DNA of 10,605 nucleotides, taken from positions 1 to 10,605 of the forward strand of contig JBEKCP010000137.1 of assembly GCA_050014815.1 (NCBI GenBank). The letters are read 5' to 3'. The DNA is from JBEKCP01 sp050014815. GTDB taxonomy: Bacteria; Planctomycetota; Planctomycetia; Pirellulales; Thermoguttaceae. The translations under genes and the position numbers were made by a program. Under the pieces are notes generated by a model. It saw nothing but the letters and a program-made list of their open reading frames with translations. It had not been told where the DNA came from and did not search any database. Positions 6,479 through 10,605 of this stretch are shown here, piece after piece (the first letter of the stretch is position 1; every line of letters starts with the position of its first letter).

Positions 6479-6619
6479 ATGAGCATCTTGGCCGCGGCAA
6501 GGACTCGGCCATTGAGATTACCCGCGATCTTCGCGAGGCGATTCTCGCGCTGGCTTCCTCGGCTCCACGGGCCAAGAACCCCGAGCCACGGACCTGACCT
6601 TCAAGGAACACTTGTATGA
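6479..6619 (+). CDS. Possible small basic protein in the operon (46 residues)
   Basis: ATG at 6479 follows GGAAGG with a short 3-base gap. The frame runs 46 codons, beginning MSILAAARTRPLRLPAIFAR and ending QGTLV. Its stop overlaps the start of the next gene as ATGA, the usual form of translational coupling. The product would be strongly basic (many Arg). I know no family for it. Another frame over the same bases (EITRDLREAILALAS around 6515-6560) also looks protein-like, so the 178-base gap may instead hold a remnant. The downstream gene has its own ribosome binding site (AAGGA, 8 bases before its ATG). Confidence 0.25.
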   Translation: MSILAAARTRPLRLPAIFARRFSRWLPRLHGPRTPSHGPDLQGTLV

Positions 6620-8403
6620 ACCAGTCACACGCCGTATCGCCCGCTGCCCGCTCTGACTTCGTCCCCTCCGAACATGCGATGACGCTGCCGGACGGCACCG
6701 CGCTGTTCTACCGGGCCTGGCTCCCCAGCGTGCCGACCGACAGGGCCCTCGTGATCTTTCACCGGGGGCATGAACACTCCGGGCGGGTTCAGGACATCGT
6801 GGAGGCCCTCGACCTGCGCGACATGGCCATCTTCGCCTGGGATGCCCGCGGGCATGGCCGTACGCCGGGTGAGCGCGGCTACGCCCCGAGTTTTGCCACG
6901 ATGGTGAAGGATATGGACTGCTTTGTCCGCCATCTTTGCCAGGCTCACGACAAATGCCCGGAGAACTTGGTCGTGCTGGCACAGAGCGTGGGTGCGGTGA
7001 CGGCCGCCACCTGGGTTCACGACTATGCCCCCCGGATTCGAGCCATGATCCTGGCGGCCCCCGCCTTGGAAATCAAGCTCTATGTACCGTTGGCAATTCC
7101 CGGACTGCGACTCTTGTTGAAGATGCGCAAGAACCGCAAGACATTCATCAAGAGCTACGTCAAAGCCAGGATGCTAACACACGACGAAGAGCAGGCCCGG
7201 GGGTACGAGCAGGACTCGCTGATTGCCCGTGCGATTGCCGCGAATGTGCTGGTCGACCTGCATGACACGTCGGCGCGGCTGATTGACGATGCGGGTGCCA
7301 TCGGCGTGCCAACCCTGCTGTTGGCGGCAGGAGCGGATTGGGTCGTAAAACTCGGCCCTCAACGGAGACTGTTCGAGCGTCTCGGCGCGCCGATCAAGCG
7401 GATGAGAGTGTTCCGAGCGATGTACCATGACCTGCTGCATGAAAAAGACCGCCACCTGGTGATCGACGAGGCCCGGCAGTTCATCCGCGAAGCGTTCGAT
7501 CGCGAGGCGACTCGGTCGCCGTTGTTGGATGCTGACCGCTACGGCTACACCCGCAACGAGTATGATCGGCTGACTGAGCCGCTGCCCTGGTACTCGCCCA
7601 AGGGGCTCGGCTACCGCTTTCAGCGTCTCGGCATGAAGACGCTAGGCCGGCTGAGCTGCGGCGTTCGCCTGGGGTGGCGCACTGGCTTTGACTCGGGCAA
7701 GACACTCGATTACGTTTACGAGAACCAGCCACAAGGCGCGTTGCTCCTGGGCAAGTGGATCGATCGGTCCTATCTCAATAGCATCGGCTGGCGAGGCATC
7801 CGTGAGCGGCGGGTGAACCTGGAGAAGTTGCTGAAAGAAGCGATCCGCCTGCTCCGGGTGGATGGCCAACAGGTACGGCTGGTGGACATCGCTGCGGGGC
7901 CGGGCCGATACATTCTCGAAACGCTCCGCGACCTTGCCGGCAACGACCTGTCTGCCCTGCTCCGCGACAACGTGGAGGCCAATCTCGAAGCCGGACGCAA
8001 GCTGGCCAGTGAGGCGGGTCTCCACAACGTGGCCTTTCAACTGGGCGACGCCTTTGATGAGGCATCGTTGGCTGCGATACAGCCAGCGCCCAATGTGGCT
8101 GTGGTCTCCGGGCTGTATGAACTGTTCGGTGACAACGAGCCGGTTCGGCGTTCGCTGCGCGGGTTGGCGGGGGCAGTTCAGCCCGGCGGGTATCTTGTAT
8201 TCACCGGCCAGCCCTGGCATCCCCAGGTGGAGATGATCGCCCGAGTGCTCACCAACCGGGAAGGTCAGCCTTGGATCATGCGCCGCCGGACGCAGGAGGA
8301 AATGGACGACCTGGTGCGCGATGCAGGATTCCAGAAGATTGCACAGGAGATCGATCGGTGGGGAATTTTCACGGTGTCGCTGGCGCGTCGCGTAGCCGGC
8401 TGA
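6616..8403 (+). CDS. ynbC: Bifunctional alpha/beta hydrolase and SAM-dependent methyltransferase (YnbC type)
   Basis: This encodes 595 residues in two domains. Residues about 20-295 form a lysophospholipase-like alpha/beta hydrolase. Its oxyanion-type FHRGHEHSGR is at 48-57, the nucleophile elbow AQSVGA has S124, D241 is in AAGADW, and H271 is in MYHDLLHE, giving a complete Ser-Asp-His triad. The elbow has Ala where GxSxG would have its first Gly. Residues about 395-593 form a class I methyltransferase with the SAM loop VDIAAGPGRY at 423-432 and an acidic residue, D451, at the end of the next strand. The two domains together match E. coli YnbC (about 585 residues). No signal peptide is seen, so it probably acts on lipid at the inner membrane surface. 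The start has AAGGA 8 bases upstream. The substrates of both domains are unknown; a lipid acyl chain or head group is inferred from the neighbours. Confidence 0.85.
   Translation: MNQSHAVSPAARSDFVPSEHAMTLPDGTALFYRAWLPSVPTDRALVIFHRGHEHSGRVQDIVEALDLRDMAIFAWDARGHGRTPGERGYAPSFATMVKDMDCFVRHLCQAHDKCPENLVVLAQSVGAVTAATWVHDYAPRIRAMILAAPALEIKLYVPLAIPGLRLLLKMRKNRKTFIKSYVKARMLTHDEEQARGYEQDSLIARAIAANVLVDLHDTSARLIDDAGAIGVPTLLLAAGADWVVKLGPQRRLFERLGAPIKRMRVFRAMYHDLLHEKDRHLVIDEARQFIREAFDREATRSPLLDADRYGYTRNEYDRLTEPLPWYSPKGLGYRFQRLGMKTLGRLSCGVRLGWRTGFDSGKTLDYVYENQPQGALLLGKWIDRSYLNSIGWRGIRERRVNLEKLLKEAIRLLRVDGQQVRLVDIAAGPGRYILETLRDLAGNDLSALLRDNVEANLEAGRKLASEAGLHNVAFQLGDAFDEASLAAIQPAPNVAVVSGLYELFGDNEPVRRSLRGLAGAVQPGGYLVFTGQPWHPQVEMIARVLTNREGQPWIMRRRTQEEMDDLVRDAGFQKIAQEIDRWGIFTVSLARRVAG
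8345..8349 (+). promoter_or_regulatory. Ribosome binding site that fixes the ynbD start
   Basis: AGGAG lies inside the ynbC reading frame, 8 bases before GTG at 8358. No ATG is available before the first membrane segment except one at 8271, deep inside ynbC with no family resemblance after it. This site therefore supports the GTG start. Confidence 0.6.
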
Positions 8404-9698
8404 TCTTCCAGGCGGGCGCTGCCTCCGTATTGCTGTCGCTGCTCTTCCTTGTGGTTTACAGCGGCACGAATTGGCTGACCTCGCAACGATCAGACGTCGG
8501 CACGTGGTACTACGAGTGGGAGCGGTTCATTCCCTTCGTGCCGCTGATGGTCATCCCCTATATGTCGATTGACCTGTTCTTCGTCGCAGCACCGTTTTTG
8601 TGCCGCGACCGCCGCGAGCTGGTGACGTTTTCTCGCCGCACAGCTTTGGCTATTCTCATGGCAGGAGCCTTCTTCTTAGTGATGCCGTTGAAACTGGGCC
8701 ACGAACGTCCCCGCGTGGACGGCTGGCTCGGCGCGCTCTTCGGCTGGTTCTTTGCTACGGATCTGCCCTATGACTTGTTTCCCTCGCTCCACATCGCCTT
8801 GCGGACGATTCTGGCCGAGACGTACGCGCGCCACACGCGGGGCTTCTGGAACTTCGCATCGCACGTGTGGTTCAGCCTGGTCGGCTTCTCGACGCTCTTG
8901 ACGTACCAACATCACGTGGTTGACGTAGCGGGGGGGTTTCTCCTGGCCCTCGTATGTTTCTATGTCGTGCCTGCGATGGGACACGTCCACCCAGTGACGC
9001 CCAATCGGCGGGTCGGCTTATACTACTTCCTGGCATTGGTCGCCGCGAGCGTCATGGCCGCCCTTTGGTGGCCCTGGGGCGCCATCTTCATTTGGCCCGC
9101 TGGCGCTTGTTTCGTCGCAGCCGCCGCCTATTTTGGACTCGGCCCGGGGATATATCGGAAGATCAACGGGCGGCTGACCTTGAGCACGCGGCTCCTGTTG
9201 GCACCGTTGCTCCTTGGTCAGCACCTGTCTCTACGATATTACCAGCGGCAATGCCGGGCGTGGGATGAAGTGACACCCCAGGTCTGGATTGGTCGAAAAC
9301 TCTCTGACCACGAAGCAGCCGATGCTGTGCGGCAGGGTGTCACTGCCGTTCTGGACCTGACGACCGAGTTTTCCGAGGCATTGCCGTTCTTATCGACTCG
9401 TTATCTGAATGTCCCCATTCTGGATCTCACGGCCCCGACGCCCGAGCAGCTCCAGCAGTGCGTCACTTTCATGTCTGAGAACGCACCACGCGGAGTGGTT
9501 TATGTCCACTGCAAGATCGGCTATTCGCGGAGTGCAGCCGTGGTGGGCGCTTACCTCTTGAGCTGCGGGGCCGTGTGTTCCGCCGACGAAGCCATGATGC
9601 GGTTGAGAGCCGTTCGCCCGTCGGTGGTAATTCGCCCGGAAGCTGCCGACGCCCTACGCCGTTTTGAGACGGCGATTGCTGACCCAATCTGTCCGTGA
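8358..9698 (+). CDS. ynbD: Fused PAP2 and dual-specificity phosphatase membrane protein (YnbD type)
   Basis: This encodes 446 residues from GTG, overlapping ynbC by 46 bases. The N-terminal half is a multi-span PAP2 domain. Its K112 and R117-P118 form a loose first motif, FPSLH (141-145) the second, and S178 with QHHVVD (184-189) the third, H185 being the likely nucleophile. The FPSLH and HHxxxD forms resemble PAP2 proteins of the inositol-phosphorylceramide-synthase type. More hydrophobic segments follow to about residue 290. The C-terminal third is a dual-specificity/tyrosine-type phosphatase with the P-loop HCKIGYSRS (384-392, nucleophile C385, R391) and a probable general acid D356. Order and domains match E. 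coli YnbD (about 430 residues). It probably removes phosphate from a lipid made by the upstream enzymes, but no substrate is proven. Both catalytic sites look intact. Confidence 0.87.
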   Translation: MGNFHGVAGASRSRLIFQAGAASVLLSLLFLVVYSGTNWLTSQRSDVGTWYYEWERFIPFVPLMVIPYMSIDLFFVAAPFLCRDRRELVTFSRRTALAILMAGAFFLVMPLKLGHERPRVDGWLGALFGWFFATDLPYDLFPSLHIALRTILAETYARHTRGFWNFASHVWFSLVGFSTLLTYQHHVVDVAGGFLLALVCFYVVPAMGHVHPVTPNRRVGLYYFLALVAASVMAALWWPWGAIFIWPAGACFVAAAAYFGLGPGIYRKINGRLTLSTRLLLAPLLLGQHLSLRYYQRQCRAWDEVTPQVWIGRKLSDHEAADAVRQGVTAVLDLTTEFSEALPFLSTRYLNVPILDLTAPTPEQLQQCVTFMSENAPRGVVYVHCKIGYSRSAAVVGAYLLSCGAVCSADEAMMRLRAVRPSVVIRPEAADALRRFETAIADPICP

Positions 9699-9912
9699 AA
9701 GAAGATGCGCAAGCCCCCGCCCTCGGCCATCTCCGATCAGCAGCGCGGCTGGCTGAGGATGAACTCATCTTGAATCCCCCCTTGCGTGGAGTACCATGAG
9801 GACGCGGTGAAAGGGTTCACGCAACCCACGGGAACGGAGTTTGCCTTGAGAGCTTTCCCGGTAGAGACTGAGCGGTCCGGGGAACCCCGCGTGTTTTCTG
9901 GAGACCGAGGCG
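9699..9912. other. Intergenic region with possible RNA structure
   Basis: No gene is seen after the ynb-type operon. Two small perfect stems occur. GGGTT (9813-9817) pairs with AACCC (9823-9827) around 5 bases, and CGGG (9878-9881) pairs with CCCG (9886-9889) around GAAC. The stretch from about 9780 to 9900 is rich in purines and short complementary blocks, which suggests a structured leader or a decayed structured element. I could not match it to a known riboswitch or ribozyme, and I see no intron domain V motif. There is no clear terminator for the operon. Confidence 0.3.
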
Positions 9913-10197
9913 ATGAAACGGCTGATCTTCTGGTTTGCGGCCGGAGTTGCGGCACTGGCTCTGATCTTGATCCTTCTTTTCCCGTCCCTGGTGGTCGACC
10001 TCATCGACCTCATGCCAGCCTCGCTTCCCACGCCGCCGAAGGGGTTCGACGTGCGTCGTGAAGGAATTGAGCATGGCAGGGTGGAGACGGTCGAGTACGA
10101 CTCGAAGGTCGCCGGGTGCAAGCGGAAGATGCGCGTTTACACCCCGCCAGGGTTAAGGAACCAGACCAGCCCTTTCAAGCTGTCACTGCTAGCATGA
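9913..10197 (+). pseudogene. Truncated esterase (alpha/beta hydrolase, CE1/enterochelin-esterase type), N-terminal part
   Basis: ATG at 9913 (GGAG about 9 bases upstream) opens with a hydrophobic anchor or signal segment at residues 4-30 (FWFAAGVAALALILILLFP). Next comes FDVRREGIEHGRVETVEYDS and then KRKMRVYTPPG. That segment is the usual lead-in to secreted esterases of the feruloyl/enterochelin type, which continue as 'YPVLYLLHG' into the catalytic domain. Here homology stops at YTPPG (about 10151), and the frame ends 14 codons later in unrelated residues. The nucleophile, acid and histidine are all missing. The break coincides with the start of insertion-sequence-like DNA, so an insertion is the likely cause. 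Confidence 0.65.
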
Positions 10198-10357
10198 GTA
10201 ATGGGACGGCGCGAGCATGCGAGATCGGTGATAATGTGTTATGGGACTTGAGATTAGCGTAATGGCTCAAGGGAGTAACACAGTCATGTTCAGTGTAGTC
10301 ATGGATCGGTTCGTCGAGCAAAGCCCGGCGACCCGTGCAGCAGCAACGCCTGGATGA
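10152..10357 (+). mobile_element. Left-end remnant of an IS4-type insertion sequence with 31 transposase codons
   Basis: Between the broken esterase and the toxin-antitoxin remnant lies AT-richer DNA. It contains an ATG at 10262 and 31 codons reading MAQGSNTVMFSVVMDRFVEQ then SPATRAAATPG and stop. The MFSVxMDRFVEQSP start is typical of IS4-family transposases. Nearly all of the transposase, including the DDE residues, is missing. The left boundary is placed at about 10152 only because esterase homology ends there; I could not confirm terminal inverted repeats or a target duplication, and the right end is lost. Family assignment rests on a short peptide. Confidence 0.5.
10247..10271 (+). repeat. 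Inverted repeat around the transposase start codon
   Basis: CTTGAG (10247-10252) and CTCAAG (10266-10271) are a perfect 6-base inverted repeat with a 13-base loop containing the ATG at 10262. In mRNA it could hide the start codon, as is known for some IS transposases that limit expression from read-through transcripts. Confidence 0.4.
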
Positions 10358-10605
10358 GTTCGCCGATGCCGTACTTCCGTGCCGGGCACCAGGCGATTCC
10401 CGCTCTTCTCTCTCAATTCTGGTGAAATCTTGGAGGAGATGGTCGAGTTCACCCGCTCGGCCCACTGGTCGTCGTTGCGGAAGTCGTCCTCGATTTCCTG
10501 CCGGTGGTCGAAATAGTGGGCCAGGGCCGCATGGACGTCGGCCAGCGTGATGCCGGAAAACAAATCGACGATCTGGTCGGGGGTCATGCTGCGCATCTCG
10601 TGCCA
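10267..10605 (-). CDS. DUF433-family antitoxin, 5' end outside the window, 3' end aberrant
   Basis: The minus frame enters from the right edge reading WHEMRSMTPDQIVDLFSGIT, then LADVHAALAHYFDHRQEIED and WAERVNSTISSKISPELREK. This is the C-terminal part of a DUF433 protein, where 'MTPDEIV...ITLADVHAALAYYxDHREEIE' is typical. Members usually act as antitoxins paired with a PIN-like DUF5615 toxin encoded just downstream. After REK (about 10411) the frame runs on for about 47 residues to a stop at 10267 without family resemblance. That extension overlaps the toxin tail in another frame and the IS remnant on the opposite strand. A deletion probably removed the original stop codon. Confidence 0.65.
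   Translation of the reverse strand, partial: WHEMRSMTPDQIVDLFSGITLADVHAALAHYFDHRQEIEDDFRNDDQWAERVNSTISSKISPELREKSGNRLVPGTEVRHRRTHPGVAAARVAGLCSTNRSMTTLNMTVLLP
10299..10406 (-). pseudogene. Tail of a PIN-like DUF5615 toxin
   Basis: In a frame shifted relative to the antitoxin, the minus strand reads RAGIAWCPARKYGIGELIQ then ALLLHG, ending at TGA 10299. PIN-like DUF5615 toxins commonly end with a 'HAGIxYCPQxKYSIGEIIRxLLL' segment, so this looks like their C-terminal end. An in-frame stop a few codons upstream and direct abutment to the antitoxin's end show that the rest of the toxin is deleted. The last residues (SPGFARRTDP) coincide with the IS-like sequence on the other strand. The match is short, so confidence is moderate. 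Confidence 0.45.

Noticed and set aside
5508..6698. Long minus-strand open frame (396 codons) opposite ynbB
   Set aside because: It is antisense to a complete CdsA-family gene with its full signature, and its peptide is low in hydrophobic order and rich in Arg, Gln and Asp, as expected for a GC-rich shadow frame.
9704..9772. 22-codon plus frame starting MRKPPPSAISD
   Set aside because: Too short, no ribosome binding site, no similarity I can name.
1..10605. CRISPR array, tRNA or rRNA genes
   Set aside because: I saw no regularly spaced repeats, no tRNA-like cloverleaf with a T-loop GTTCGAATC-type core, and no rRNA core sequences on either strand by eye.

Overview
The window is GC-rich bacterial chromosome. 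Protein types point to a member of Planctomycetota or a similar environmental bacterium: a C-terminal TPR tail ending 'EPTNAQILWDRA', a membrane protein with 'YGLTDSRIIVVEG', a DUF433/PIN-type toxin-antitoxin remnant and many gene fragments. This placement is inference; there is no rRNA or marker gene in the window.

Left (1-1420, minus strand): a translationally coupled pair, an RtcB2-type RNA ligase followed by the beginning of prfH (peptide chain release factor H), which runs off the window. This is the known pairing for rescue and repair of damaged ribosomes. A TTGACA-type promoter sits just upstream of rtcB2.

Centre-left (1679-3393, plus): a short membrane protein that looks like the first part of a PH-domain family member, then a membrane-embedded M48-type zinc peptidase with a canonical EF-hand calcium loop near its C-terminus. 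Coding signal changes frame near its 3' end.

Gene graveyard (about 3400-4665): pieces of at least four unrelated genes in both orientations. They are the tail of an exonuclease III, a fragment of an unrecognised protein, the head of a PLD/helicase-type defence protein and the tail of a TPR protein. GC-rich hairpins and a small tandem repeat lie between them.

Core (4779-9698, plus): a four-gene operon with the same order and domain content as Escherichia coli ynbABCD. It encodes a CDP-alcohol phosphatidyltransferase-like protein with a modified motif, a CDP-diacylglycerol synthase, a fused alpha/beta hydrolase-methyltransferase, and a fused PAP2/dual-specificity phosphatase. The likely common theme is synthesis and editing of a special phospholipid: activation to CDP-DAG, head-group transfer, dephosphorylation, then deacylation and/or methylation. 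To my knowledge the function of this conserved module is not established, and it is the most interesting system here.

Right (9699-10605): a possibly structured non-coding stretch, then an esterase gene cut after about 78 residues, apparently by an IS4-type insertion sequence. Only the first 31 transposase codons of that element remain. It abuts a minus-strand DUF433 antitoxin that appears joined by a deletion to the tail of its PIN-like toxin.
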